NCBI RefSeq assembly: GCF_032854445.1
Contig: NC_088299.1
Span: 17,167,608 to 17,231,607 of the forward strand
DNA length: 64,000 nt
Reading direction: 5' to 3'
From: Liolophura sinensis
Taxonomy: Eukaryota > Mollusca > Polyplacophora > Chitonida > Chitonidae
Shown: positions 24,901-36,361 of the stretch, one piece after another
How the letters are laid out: every line of letters begins with the position of its first letter
How positions within the stretch are numbered: position 1 is the stretch's first letter
The notes under the pieces: generated by a model
The model's input: the letters and a program-made list of their open reading frames with translations, nothing else
The model's database searches: none
What the model was told of the DNA's origin: nothing
Program-made: the position numbers and the translations under genes

Positions 24901-27900
24901 GGGTCCAACCATTCCACGGAAGACGTGTTCCCAAAACCTGGGATTTTGATGTCCACCCCTGGAGAATTGTCAGTCGTGTGAGTCTTGTTGTCATACACCA
25001 GTCTGAAACACGAAACAAACAAATACCTGGACAACCATGTCACAATACAGGCTGAAACATTTTTACAAGTCCTACATGTATATCATCAGACTGCATAAAT
25101 CATGACAGTCTATCAATACAAATATCCAAAAGAAAATCAAAGATTCCAAAGACTTTTTTCAGTTGCATCCCATGGCTCAACACATTAAAAAAAAGTTTAT
25201 GAAAATGACATTCACATGTATAATCTTAGCACAACACATAACTTAATTCATTTTGCTATAAAATATGATAACATGACAAGACAATGTAAAATAATTTGTT
25301 TAATCAATAGATGTTTTAAGAGTTACATAGCAGCTAGATAAGCTTGAAAAAATATAACCAGGCCTGTTGTAGGGTGGAGCCAGTGTGGGCTTTGTAGAGA
25401 CCTCTTTTTCACCTCACCATTTTTGGCGCACATTGACTTAATGTACACAGGCCACGAACAGAATTAATTATGATAATAAGAAAGGAAAACTCCACATTAC
25501 ATGAACACTACTAAAGATCTGAACACAACCAAACATTCACACAGAAGACAAACTTTGTGATCCTCACTCCAGATCACCCAGTCTTTTTAGCAGGTGTACT
25601 TGTATAATGTTTCTGCTTTTGAGCCTTCAGGGATACAAACCAATCAGAGGCTTACTGCCCCAAAAGACTTTCAGTGGTTATAAAGATCTTTTACTAACAT
25701 CATGAACAAACAAATTTTTATCAAGGAAAGGATGGTGTTAAGCAGAGGTTAATGATAAGAGCGAATAGTAAGGTAAAAGGGTACTATACACCTGCCAGGG
25801 TTTGGGTATCTATTAACCCACCAGGGAGGATTAGCTCTTAATTTGGGTACTGCTACGGCAGCAGGTACAGTATGGCAGGCAATGGTGATGCTTTGCAGGT
25901 AAATGGAATAAAAAAAAAACAAGTGCAGTAATGGGAATTTGTGTCAAGTAAATGTTTAATGAGAACTCCAGATGATTTTCTCAGGCATGTCAGGGCTGCA
26001 GATGATGCCTTTCTGAACCCACATGTACATGTACTTGTAAACAATCAATTGAAAATGTCAAAAGCCCTGCAATAACCAAAGAGTGGATGGTCCAGTTTTT
26101 TGTCTGTTCTGTCTGAACAACATTTTGGGTGATTTTAACACATACTGGTAATTTGTAAACACAGGTGGTGTTCTCAACGAAAGGTTACGTTTACATCAAT
26201 TGCTAAATCATTTTCATTATGGCAATTTACAAATACATGTACATGTATTTTAAACAAAAATGAGGCAAACCCGAATAAATATACACAAAACCCCCTTTCA
26301 CAAGTTTATGAAATAAAGTTTCCAATAGTACATTTATATCAAGAAATCAGTGTAGAGTGACTGTACATGTACGTCCCTGTCAACTTTCACTTAACTTTGT
26401 ATAAAAATAATGACAATAGTTCTGTCAATAGTCATGTGCTGTTTTTAATTAACAGAGAGTGAAGCTATTTATGCACGAAAAACGTTTGTGGCAAGTCGAT
26501 ATAGCCTTTAAAAAACTTCCCTCAAACAACTTAGATCTTAACATAAGCATGAAGGCACTGGTTTGAATATGCAGGTTTGAAGGGCACTTTTAAAATCTGA
26601 TACATGTACCTCATGTTATCCACAAAGCATGGCACTGTCAGAGCCAGCTCTACTACATTTACCCAAAGATCAAAATACTTCTTTGTAGTTTTGGTACAGT
26701 ATATGTGTGGGACACTAGGCTTATTCAGTTTGGCCTTAAACTGAGATCCACCATCACCAGGAACTGTTAAAGGAAAACAATGTTAATATGTTAGTAAAAT
26801 GAACCATGGTACATACATGTAAAACAAATAGCAACATAGAGCAACACAACAATTTACCTCATGTTATCAACAAAGCAATCCAATACAAATGGTGCCAGCT
26901 CTTCAAGGTTCAGCCATAAGCTAAAATAGTCTTTGGTTTTTTTTACTACAGTAAACATGAGGCGCCGAAGTCTTGTTTAACTTGGCCAGAAATTGGCTTC
27001 CTCCATCCCCAGGCACTAAAATTAGAGAAACAATTAAGCATGAGAGTAGAATTAATACAACACATTTTTCTTTGTCATAAAAGGCAAGATACTACAGTAA
27101 ATTTAATACAATGCTAAATGTATATATACAAGATAATTTGTTGTACAAGTATGTTCAAATTCAAAAAATACATCCACGACTTACATGTACTCAGCTCAAG
27201 TGGTGCTCTCACACAAGCCAATCAGGACGGTGCTAAAGTGGAGCTCTCACATGAGCCAATCAGGACTTGGTGCTAAAGTGGTACTCTCATATGAGCCAAT
27301 CAGGACTTGGTGCTAAAGTGGTGCTCCCACACGAGCCAATCAGGACTGAGTGCTAAAGTGGTACTCTCACATGAGCCAATCAGGACTCATTTAAACTTTC
27401 TAATATATGTACATATGTATTCTGTTCGTGCTTACTTCATAGGGACCATCAAATCTAATGCTCCTTTCCCTCCCACAATGCTGGCTACCATTTTATTAAG
27501 TGAAATATTTTTCAGTAGGGCATAAAATACCAATCAAATAAATAAACCAAATCTAATGGTGTGAACGGGCTTACAGACACCTTGACTTTCAAATCTACAT
27601 TTATAGTGCAGTATTCTCATGTCAGATGATACGAATGTTTAAGTATGAAAAGAGCATAGAGGGCGCTTTATTTCAATATCATTCTTGTTGCATCCCAAAG
27701 AAATGGGGATAATAATTTTGACATCACCCAAAGCAATGAGCTCTTGACATCGAAACCAGGCTTATGGAGTCTAACATTACATATTAGAAGAAGTATTTTA
27801 TCTGCATTTTCCTAGCAATAATATAGGCCTTCAACATATCAATGTATAGATGTTGTGGTGTTACGTGTCACTAACAAAACCCTATACTGGTAGTGAGTAG

Positions 27901-30900
27901 GACCGATTTCCCAGACAGGCAACTGGCTATCAGAAATAGACTATAGTGCCAAACATGACTGATGTAATGGCAAAGTGAAAGTCAGCCAGTTATTTATGGA
28001 TATCCTGCTCCCCTATGTCCATGTTGGGCACATTGACTATGCCAGGGTTTCATATACATCAGCCAGCTAACAGCATAGCACTGTACAGGTGAGCAGTACG
28101 GGTAACAGATGGTTATGATATATGTACACATCAATAAACTGGTCTGGACCATCAATACTGATTTGTCGGTATATTTAGCCTCAATGCAATATCCACAATG
28201 AACAATTGCAGTATTTAAGCCTGGAAAATGACCAGATATCAGTCACATAAATCTGTAGTCAGCAAGATGCTCATTTTCATCAATGACATGTACATAATGC
28301 GGGCAATTACTGATATAGAACACTCACAACACATAGGACTGTTACATGTACAATGAAAATGACATGGATACTGTAGGCCTACGTGAGAATTTAGCATAGA
28401 CGAATGTGAACTTCATGAAGCACCGAAAACTGACAACAAAATACACCAGTGTGAGAATTATAGCACACATTTTTGTCTGACCTAAATTAATTAGTCCCCT
28501 GATGATCCCACCCCCCCCCCCCACCCCCACCCCCACCCCCCGAGGACAGGATGAATACTACACAATGCACATGTGCTCTGTTACAAAACTCTACGCTTCT
28601 TTCTCTCCATATGCCAGGTCAAACAGCTTATGCAACTCTTCCACTTGTGACACACATGCAGAGATCTGCAGCAAACTTTAAGGACAAAAAAATATCGTAT
28701 CACAGTTACACAAGTACATAAGCACACTCAACTGTTTCCTGCCACCCAGACGGTTGAAGCTGAGGGATTACAATGGTTTTTATTTGAGGCTGTGATTCAA
28801 CTAACACACCCTATCTACTTCCGTGACAAATGTATACATGTCAAATGTTATTTGTAGATACCAAACCTGATAAAACAACCACCACTTTTAACACAGGAAG
28901 GAAAATTTTTCCCTCCACCTACCTACACTGTCCCTACAGCACTGCAAAGGTGAAGTGCATCATCATGCCGTAGTTACTGGCAGAGTGCATCATCATGCTT
29001 TAGTTACTGGCCAAGTGCATCACCATGCTGTAGATACTGGCCGAGTGCATCACCATGCTGTGGTTACTGGCCAAGTGCATCACCATGCTGTGGTTACTGG
29101 CCGAGTGCATCATCATGCTGTAGTTACTGGCCGAGTGCATCATCATGCTGTAGTTACTGGCAGAGTGCATCACCATGCCGTGGTTACAGGCAGAGTGCAT
29201 CATTACGCTGCAGTTACTGGCAGAGTGCATCATAATGCTGTAGTTACTGGCCAAGTGCATCATCATGCCGTGGCTACAGACAGAGTGCATCATCATGCTG
29301 TAGTTACTGGCCGAGTGCATCATCATGCTTTAGTTACTGGCCAAGTGCATCATCATGCTGTAGTTACAGGCAGAGTTCATCATCACCCTATAGTTAACGG
29401 CCAAGTGCATCATCATGTTGTGGTTACTGGCAGAGTGCATCATCATGCTGTAGTTAACGGCCAAGTGCATCATCATGCTGTAGTTACTGGCCAAGTGCAT
29501 CATCATGCTGTAGTTACAGGCAGAGTTCATCATCACCCTATAGTTAACGGCCAAGTGCATCATCATGCTGTAGTTACTGGCGGAGTGCATCATCATGCTG
29601 TAGTTACTGGCGGAGTGCATCATCATGCTGTAGTTACTGATAGAGTGCATCCTCATGTTGTGGTTACTGGCAGAATGCAACATCATGCTGTAGTTACTGG
29701 CGGAGTGCATCATCATGGTGTAGTTACAGGCAGAGTTCATCATCATGCTGTAGTTACTGGCCAAGTGCATCATCATGCTGTAGTTACAGGCAGTGTTCAT
29801 CATCACCATATAGTTAACGGCCAAGTGCATCATCATGTTGTGGTTACTGGCGGAATGCATCATCATGTTGTAGTTACTGATAGAGTGCATCATCATGCTG
29901 TAGTTAACGGCCAAGTGCATCATCATGCTGTAGTTACAGGCAGAGTGCATCATCACCCTATAGTTAACGGCCAAGTACATCATCATGTTGTGGTTACTGG
30001 CAGAGTGCATCATCATGTTGTAGTTACTGATAGAGTGCATCATCATGCTGTAGTTACTGGCAGAGTGCATCATCATGCTGTAGTTACTGGCAGAATGCAT
30101 CACCATGCTATAGTTACTGAGGTACATTTCTTACACTTACACAAGCTTTCCTCTGCGCTTTTTGAGCAGGTGTTTGATTAATACACGGCCAAATACAAGA
30201 ACATTTCGATACTCTACTCTACAATTCTGACACTAAAATTTGATACACATTAAAACTTGCCAACACCAACACCTCTAAAAATTGACATATTGTCAACATC
30301 GATAATGCCACTTCAACCCATTTCCAACTCATATTATTTTTTTTTAAATAAACAGACACTTGTCTATTGTCCATTTTATATAAACCAACACATCATACAA
30401 CTGGCAGACTCCTGCCCATCGCCTTTATCCCTCCTGGGAGTCAGGAAAGGGAGGTAATCCTCTTTAATGAACGGATTCTATGAAGACATTTTCTTCAACT
30501 TTTGATTGGGACACATTTCTTGAAAGGAATCATTAGCTGAGATGACATCAAGCAATTCACCACATGAAACAATGAAGTATGGTAGCTTTCTGTCACATTG
30601 TTTGTTATATTTGACTGGATTAACAATGTTTCATGGGTACATACTAACAGTGAGAGTGATATCCAACAGAAGCAATTTTACTTTGGAAAGTGTGACACAA
30701 ATTCGCTTCAATGTTTCAGAAATTGTTTCAGAAGTGTGTTAGACATGGGAGCATAACATCACACCTCCAATTCAATGGCTGATTACACACACACATAAAT
30801 TTCATTCATTCAGAGTCTCGCATATTAGCTCTCATAGCATTTAGATTTGTATCTCATAAATTTGAAGTTTCGTAAGCTCTGGGATCAGAGCATTCAATCT

Positions 30901-33900
30901 TTGCTTTCCTAGATTTGGCTTGACCTTGATGGTTAATTAACAATTTTTGATATTTTCCCATATATATTTCCCAATACATTTTTAGGGATCCCGTTCTTCC
31001 TGATCGCTATTGTAATCGTTCTGTTTTTTTCTTCTTATTATCATTACTTTTTTTTTCCACCGACTTTGTTAGCAAGGAAACTTTTACGCCGTTCAACGTA
31101 GAAGTCCCAAATTTTGTTCATATATTCTGGCGGTGAATATCTCGGGACAAATTCTCCATTTTTTTTCTATGTCACGTGGTTCGGCCAGCATATTGAATTT
31201 TGTGTAAAACCTTTGTGTAAAATCTTCTTCACAAGAACCACTGAACTGATTCTTTTCAAATTCGACATGAAACTAGAAGGTCACGAGTTATAAAAAGTTT
31301 GCAAAAATGGTTTCCTTCCGGTCAAAACTCTGGAAGTCCGCCACTGGTCGAAGTTGTGACGTCACAAAAAGTTCTGAAATGTCAATTGTTCTCAATGTAT
31401 TCTGATGTATTTGAGCTGCTGATTCCGAATCTGCTTTTATTTTTTGCATATCTGTGTAACTTTTGAGATATACGCAAAAACGTCAACAAAATTACATAAC
31501 TTCAATGACCTGTAACTCGAGAACTATGGCAGCTAGAAATGTGCAACCTGCACCACAATGTAGCCCAAGACATGCTCTTTTGAGCATTCGTCAACGGATT
31601 TGAGCTCCGATCAATAGTTTTTTCGCTAGAAGCATTTAAATGACAACACCGTTTTTTCTTCAGAAAAAGATGGGAATCCCACTGCTTTAACATGGAGTTA
31701 GATGGGGACTGGACTAGGTTTATAGTATTTGACCTGATGCTTTCAGCTACACTGTCCGTGATCTCCTGAAACGGTTGTAGGATGACATTCAGCTACATGT
31801 ATACAGTAGTCTATTAGATGGAGTAGAATTCTAACTACAACAGCAAATGACGTGGACCTGTAAAAGTTAACTTTGTTTTGCGCAAGCCTTGTCTTTTTTA
31901 CCATAAGCTAACCAGGCCAGGGTGATTGACAGATATCGACATGTGCCCTGGTCCAGGTGTTGACTTTCTGACAACGGCCTTGATATCAGTAGAGCACTGA
32001 GTCTGTGCATGGCAGGTCGTGGATTGAGACATGAAAGTACAAACTTTGTTTTTTCTTTCTTTCTTTTCTCTTACCGCTGTCAGTCATGTCAGAGTTCAAT
32101 CTCAGCTTAGCCAATTTGGCAGGTGATGAAAATGTTGTGAATTTCAAGGTTTTAAGTAGGCTGCTAGGCGTAGTTGGATGTTCTGATGACGAATCTGGTT
32201 GTTTTTCCTTTCTCCGAAGCATGGTTTTGTCGCCAATTGCCAAGAAAGTGCGAAAAAGTGCAATTTTCGCCCATGTTTGGAGGTCACATGACACAAAACC
32301 GCTGCAGCTGTGGAGCTGAAAATGATTGAGTGCAAAGGGCTATATGGGTACTCTACGCGTGTTGAAAATCGTTGAACTGTCATAATAAACGTGGGAGTTG
32401 CAGGGCTTGAAAAATTGGCCAAGGCCATTTTTGGCACTTTGACGTCCCCATGTTATTTCATGCATTTTAAATGCATTTGCGACTAGGATGAACACACGAA
32501 TATTGTAAGTATGCTACCCGACGTAGTTTGACGTCCTGATGATGAATTTGGACTTATTTCTTGATGGCGACGTACAGTTTTGCAGCAAACTGCGATCAAA
32601 ACGCAAAAACACAATTTTTCACCATATTTGGAGGTCTGGTGAGAGAATACCGTTACAGCTGTAAAGCTGAACAACATTAAGTGCAAAGTGCTGCACATGT
32701 ACTCTATGTGTGCTAAAAATCTTTGATCTCTGTCAACAAACACAGGACATGCACGTTTTCAAAGAATATCGTAAGGCAGATTTACCACATTCGGGACATT
32801 TACATAAACTTGATGTTACAAGGGCCGTGTATTATTGGGTGGGGAAAATGTCACCGATCCGATCTGGGATGCCGCCCTAGGATCTGCTGTTCGCAGACCC
32901 ATTCTAGTTTTTAATTGAATTTATTGCAATTCAGAAAAATTATTACCATTAAAATCAAAAGAATGACACTGAAAAGAACATTTAAATGTGAACTGAAATG
33001 TTATGAAAACATTGCCTTTGTGTAAAATAAGTCAGAATTTCAGGCAATACTCTTATTTCCATCGAAAAGCTCTTCCTCATTATGCAACACCGGGAAACAA
33101 TATCCGGATAAGGAAATAATTGAGAATAAGGACAAGCCATTGAGATATTACCTTGGCTTCCTCTAGCTAAACCTGACTCAAAATTAGAATTTAATATCTC
33201 TACCAAAGAGTGAGTGAGTGTGTGCTTGGGATTTAATGTTGTACTTAACAATTTTTCAGTCAAAGGACTGCAAAGGAGTCCTTAGAGTGCACATATGTGT
33301 GATGTGCCTCCTTGTTGCAGGGTGGATTTCCACCGCTCTTTTATCTAGTGCTGCTTCATCGAGATGACATTCCAAAGGTAAGTAAGCCTCCTCACATGAA
33401 CAATTATACTGATACCTGTCAATAAGTATTTGCACTATCCCCTTAGTTAAACAAGGAAGTTAAAACTTCCTCTTTTTTAAGCACCCAAGACTGATACTGG
33501 TTCTGCTGCCCATGAAGCGGACGCTCTACCAAATGACCTACTGAGGCTGGTCTCTACCAAGAAAGTCATGTTTCTTCGGTTTTGTCTGTCTGTCTGTCAG
33601 CAACTTAGTGGGAAAAGTTAACCCGGGATTTGGATGCAATTTTATACAGTTTACGTTGGGCTAAGGACAAATAGAGTTTTGGTGATGCAAGAATATTTCA
33701 AAGACAGAATTGCAGATTACATACTGTGCCTTTGTAATGGGGCAATTTGTAAGCAGACCTTTGATCTCTTTGAGAGCTTTCTAGTTACAAACTACATGTC
33801 CATGTACTGATTTGTTGGCCAATTACTTTTGCCCTGTTGCAGATTCTGAAAATGAAGTTGCAGATGAATTGAGCTCTTTAACAAGAGTGGCTGACACTCT

Positions 33901-35444
33901 GATCTCGTTCATAGTTCAAAGTAAGCAAAGCCCTAAAATTAATTTATCTTAAAAATATATATATCGTAGGCTTTAGGCCCTTGAATATTATTTATATAGC
34001 TTACACAGGTGCTCTCGCCTTTAATCTTTGCTTATTTCATACTATACTTTTGAACAACTAGATTATATTATTCTATCAGAGTAACAACTGGGAAGTATTC
34101 ATGATCACCCATATTCAGGCACATCACTCGTAATACGCAAGAATTTGATGACGATCCCTGCTTTTCACACTCAGTGACATGAAGACCATCATACATGTAT
34201 ATGATACAAGTTAATTCTTTTTCAATCCATTAGTTGTTGGTCCTCTGTTAAGAGTCTCCTGAAGTCTGCTTTCTGCAAATTTGTTCTTAACCATACCTTG
34301 GTTTATACTAAACATAGCCCAACAATAAAAGGCTCAAAATAATGGTTATTAAACTTTGAATATATGCCACATATATAAAACCATCAATAATTGACACTTA
34401 TAATCTAATTATGCCCAAAGACAAGGGCATGGACAAACATGTGAATATATACTTGTCAAATATAGGTAAAACCTGCCATGTACACGTAAATCAACCATGA
34501 TGTGGTAATGTAGGGCATCCTACCTTTGTTGTTTTGTTCTGGATGTTCCCTGTCCATTCCATTGTCTTACAAGATAATACCCTATCATAAGCCAAGTTGG
34601 CATTTCAGGAATCTTGAGAGTTCATGCAGGTTGAGACGAGAGGGGTTTGGGTTCTCACAAACCAACGTGGCTAAAAAGGCGTGATTTTACAGCAGCTGCT
34701 AATGGCATAGGGCTAACAGACCTGGCTATGTGAGATGTGTGTTCAGTCTAGCAAGTACCGTAAGATCTCCCCTTTTAGCTACGTTTGTTTGCGAGTGCCC
34801 CCATCCTGTCTCATCCATATCTGCGGGAAATCGCCAGATTCGTGAAATGTCCACTCGGCTTATTACAAATAATTTAATTAGCATGTAGTCTTGACATGAA
34901 CTGCATATTTCAAGTGTTCTGAGGTTTATCTTGATGGTTTGGTTCTTATGCTGTGCAAAATAGAGACAATGATACAGTCAAATACAGATATGCACATTTT
35001 CTGACAAATGCCATGGCGTAAGAGCCAAGAACAACAACAACGATAACAAAGGGTTTAAACAAATCCTGTGTAAATTGACTGATCGTTTACATCCCCACAG
35101 GTAATTTTCAAACATCAAGTTTCTACATTCACCCGTAAGCTCATAAGCTCCGAAAAAAAATCAGCCTGAGAAAACGCAGCGGCAAATCGTTGGTGACAGA
35201 TCTCAAGTCCGAGACCGCAAGTGGCACATTTTAAGAGCAGTTTAGCTGAATGTTAACCAAGCTAGCTAATCCATAAACAGCGCCCACTTTGAGAAATACG
35301 GATTAAAAATACAGTACAAAGTTAAAATGTACTACCTAATATCACGGGGTAGCCTGGAAGTCCTGTACATCGCGCAAACTCTGTGATAATCGCAGCCAGA
35401 AACAAGGCAGAGGTTGAAATCCATCCCTTTCCTTCGGAGGCCAT
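18383..35444 (-). CDS. PLA2G15: Lysosomal phospholipase A2 / LCAT-family lipase, six coding exons
   Basis: Exons in gene order: 35444-35336; 26763-26610 or 27015-26858 (alternatives); 25002-24884; 23722-23624; 21267-21040; 18900-18383. All join in compatible phase with GT-AG borders, giving 408 residues with the 26610 exon (human PLA2G15 has 412). Start: MASEGKGW followed by a hydrophobic run that looks like a signal peptide. Motifs: PVILVPGDGGSQ; Cys59 and Cys82, matching the family's lid disulphide; PGFGNTSSVEWLDPS; RGAPYDFRKAPN; nucleophile AHSMG (Ser192); NGDGTVN (Asp356); AEHMAI (His388). The triad spacing nearly equals that of human Ser198-Asp360-His392. Known family role: phospholipase and transacylase acting on phospholipids in the acid lysosome. 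Oddities: tandem copies of exon 2, an array of partial exon 5 copies, and an array of the stop-codon segment. Confidence 0.93.
19288..21039. repeat. ~89 bp minisatellite: about 20 copies of the 3' end of PLA2G15 exon 5 plus its 5' splice site
   Basis: On the minus strand each unit carries GGCTTCATCACACTGGCTGG through ATGGCCTCAG and then GTAAGGACATG. That is the last 60 or so bases of exon 5 followed by about 27 bases of intron. The units translate as GFITLAGVWGGAIKP, then LCLMASG where the real exon has IRLMASG, so the copies form their own subfamily (CACAGAGG against GTATAGG in the plus strand). Most keep an intact donor-type CAG-GTAAGG. The unit has no pyrimidine tract or convincing acceptor, so the copies look like 5' splice-site decoys and not usable exons. 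The units farthest from the exon (19288-19620) read CACCTGAGG or AAATGAGG instead. Confidence 0.93.
21040..21267 (-). CDS. PLA2G15: PLA2G15 exon 5, with catalytic serine
   Basis: Acceptor ATATCTCCACAG before ATGAGTTTGG; donor CTCAG before GTAAGG. Encodes EFGPFLKNLTQLVEETY, then VMFVAHSMGNPTVLYFL (Ser192 in AHSMG), QAWKDKFIQGFITLAGVWGG and LMASG. Its 3' end is the source sequence of the adjacent array. Confidence 0.95.
22805..23215. repeat. Degenerate 13-14 bp array in PLA2G15 intron 4
   Basis: Roughly 30 units alternating CATCAAACCTTGA, CATTCCACCTTGA and CATCCCACCTTGA. The unit boundaries wander, so it is older or mutates faster than the other arrays. Reading frames through it are incidental. 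Confidence 0.85.
23624..23722 (-). CDS. PLA2G15: PLA2G15 exon 4
   Basis: Acceptor GTTTTGGTTCCAG; donor CTCCAA before GTAAGC. Encodes SYFAPIVEALIAAGYERGKS and VRGAPYDFRKAP, matching the family's VRGAPYDWRRAPN region. Phase is 1 on both sides. Confidence 0.93.
23756..24570. repeat. 69 bp minisatellite, about 12 units, in PLA2G15 intron 3
   Basis: Unit contains CTTGGTGTCGCCCCATGTCA, GACTCCTACATGTAAAGTGA and TGAGATGCGTAATTGAAAGG. It ends about 35 bases from the acceptor of exon 4, but no exonic sequence is included. 69 is divisible by three and the unit lacks stops in some frames, which produces long but meaningless reading frames on both strands (302 and 161 codons). Confidence 0.95.
24884..25002 (-). 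CDS. PLA2G15: PLA2G15 exon 3
   Basis: Acceptor TTTCGTGTTTCAG; donor AAACAAA before GTATGC. Encodes LVYDNKTHTTDNSPGVDIKI and PGFGNTSSVEWLDPSQLKQ. The first base A completes an Arg codon begun in exon 2, and the last base A joins CC of exon 4 as Thr. Confidence 0.92.
26610..26763 (-). CDS. PLA2G15: PLA2G15 exon 2, proximal copy (in frame)
   Basis: Acceptor TCCTTTAACAG; donor ATGAG before GTACAT. 154 bases encode PGDGGSQFKAKLNKPSVPHI, YCTKTTKKYFDLWVNVVELA and a segment ending CFVDNM. Phases (1 in, 2 out) are the same as in the second copy at 26858-27015, so only one of the two can be used per transcript without changing frame. Confidence 0.9.
26858..27015 (-). CDS. PLA2G15: PLA2G15 exon 2, alternative copy (one-base frame break)
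   Basis: Acceptor TCTAATTTTAG; donor ATGAG before GTAAAT. 158 bases. It reads PGDGGSQFLAKLNKTSAPHV, then YCSKK; with seven A it would go on TKDYFSLWLNLEELAPFV and LDCFVDNM, which is nearer the vertebrate PLA2G15 sequence than the other copy. The assembly shows eight A (26937-26944), giving a premature stop. It is either a homopolymer sequencing error in a genuine mutually exclusive exon or a decaying pseudo-exon. Confidence 0.7.
27193..27390. repeat. 41 bp minisatellite with five CCAAT boxes
   Basis: Five units of the type GTGCTAAAGTGGTGCTCTCA followed by CACGAGCCAATCAGGACT. Every unit retains GCCAATCAGGA, an NF-Y-type CCAAT core in plus orientation. It is 180 bases from alternative exon 2 of PLA2G15. 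Confidence 0.92.
28955..30121. repeat. 30 bp minisatellite, about 39 units
   Basis: Unit GTGCATCATCATGCTGTAGT followed by TACTGGCCGA. Variants include TTAACGGCCA and TTACAGGCAG, which recur in blocks (for example CACCCTATAGTTAACGGCCA at about 29394, 29534 and 29954), showing higher-order duplication. With a unit length divisible by three it stays open for 408 codons on the plus strand (VHHHAVVTGR repeated) and also on the minus strand (MMMHSASNYS). Confidence 0.95.
32150..32760. repeat. Two diverged direct copies of a ~240 bp sequence, offset about 360 bases
   Basis: Copy A (about 32160-32395) and copy B (about 32515-32750) share CTGATGA, TTTGGAGGTC, CGAAAAAGTGCAATTTT against CAAAAACACAATTTTT, GCAGCTGTGGAGCTGA against ACAGCTGTAAAGCTGA, and GAGTGCAAAGGGCT against AAGTGCAAAGTGCT, in the same order and spacing. 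Identity is roughly 65-70% by eye. No long reading frame is shared. Confidence 0.7.
33209..33550 (-). mobile_element. tRNA-derived SINE of a second family
   Basis: Begins GAGTGAGTGAGTGTGTGCTT and has TCCTTAGAGTGCACA, TGTTGCAGGGTGGATTTCCA and GCTCTTTTATCTAGTGCTGC. On the minus strand its far end reads GTAGGTCATTTGGTAGAGCG, a tRNA A-box region. Short pieces of the same family lie near 14747 and 50779 (GTGCTTGGGGTTTAACG). It differs from the family at 57980. Confidence 0.75.
35336..35444 (-). CDS. PLA2G15: PLA2G15 exon 1 (start codon and signal peptide)
   Basis: ATG at 35444-35442 after CAGACAACT. Encodes MASEGKGWISTSALFLAAII, TEFARCTGLPGYPVIL, ending in phase 1 at GTAGTA. The final G plus TT or TG of exon 2 gives Val, completing PVILVPGDGG, the family's conserved N-terminal motif. 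That join is the main support for this exon, 8.3 kb from the next. Confidence 0.88.
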
Positions 35445-36187
35445 AGTTGTCTGCTAGGCACATGACAACAACGTCGTATTGACTCGTACCTTTCTTTATA
35501 CATTTATGCACTCTCGGAAAGGTTCGAGTTTATCGCGTGACCTGAAACTCAGTTAAGTAAACTACTGCACATGAAAACAAGTCGCAATATCACATGTAGC
35601 TAGCTTGTCACAAGCAGAGCCAGTTACTTAATAAACCCATGTATGTGTAGGTCTGTGGTAGGCCAGTCTTTGCATAGGCCTACGGATACATGTAAAGGCT
35701 ATTCTGTGTGATGGATTATATTTTTCATCAGCCGGTAATGGGCCTAATACTTTTTTTAAAAATTAAAATGTTGAACAAAAGTTTTTCTATAAATATACCT
35801 ACTTTTTGTTGCCTTTGCTGATATCATGCACTGATGTCTACGCAAGCCGTTTACACTAGGCCTAACAAAAAAGGCTTATGCCTACATTTTTAGGCCTACG
35901 TTTTATCGAATTCTAGAGCAGGCCTAGTCTATAAATATGCTAAGTTAGGAAGCCGACAAAGAAAGAATTATCCTTGCCAATACGTAAAAATTCAGTTCCG
36001 TCCTATTAGGACATTTACGGAGTCCTGACATGGTTAGAAAAAAATTTTAAATACCGGCAGAAATAAAACACACATACATACAACTTTTTATGGAGCCGTA
36101 AAAATGGTTAGAAAAAATACTTAAAGGAAAAAAAAAAAGAATACACACACACATAACTTTCAAAGTGTCAGGTGTGCTTTTTTTTTC

Positions 36188-36361
36188 AATAAGTAGAGCT
36201 CACGAGAGAATTGCACAATCATGTCGTACGCCTAACAAAGATCTCGTGTGCACGACGTAACTGTGCATCTCTAGTGGTCGATTATCTCGTGCTCTCGATC
36301 GAGATATTCATTAAGTCGTGCGCACGAGATCTTTACTAAGTTGTGCGAACCACTTATTAAA
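36188..36361. mobile_element. Foldback element nested in a larger inverted-repeat element
   Basis: AATAAGTAGAGCTCACG at the left (from 36188) pairs imperfectly with CGAACCACTTATT at the right (to 36361). Inside, AAGATCTCGTGTGCACGACG pairs with CGTGCGCACGAGATCTT. It lies within an outer pair: GGAGTCCTGACATGGTTAGA (about 36018) or GGAGCCGTAAAAATGGTTAG (about 36093) against CTAATCGTTCATGTCGCTTT and ACGGCTCCGTAG (to 36463). No coding capacity. Confidence 0.55.

Larger units (their letters stand above)
27016..35335 (-). other. PLA2G15 intron 1 (8.3 kb)
   Basis: Bounded by GTAGTA at 35335 and TTTTAG at 27016. Contains the CCAAT-bearing array (27193-27390), a C-rich run (28510-28541), a 30 bp array (28955-30121), a diverged 350-spaced duplication (32150-32760) and a tRNA-derived SINE (33209-33550). 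31000-31700 looks like old interspersed repeat sequence but I cannot assign it. No exon seen. Confidence 0.7.

Noticed and set aside
29330-30127. 265-codon minus-strand frame of MMMHSASNYS repeats
   Set aside because: Same 30 bp array that is open on the other strand; translation of a minisatellite with no start context or domain.
31000-31700. Possible gene or element in a moderately complex stretch
   Set aside because: No frame longer than about 60 codons and no terminal repeats that I could find; left as unassigned intron sequence.
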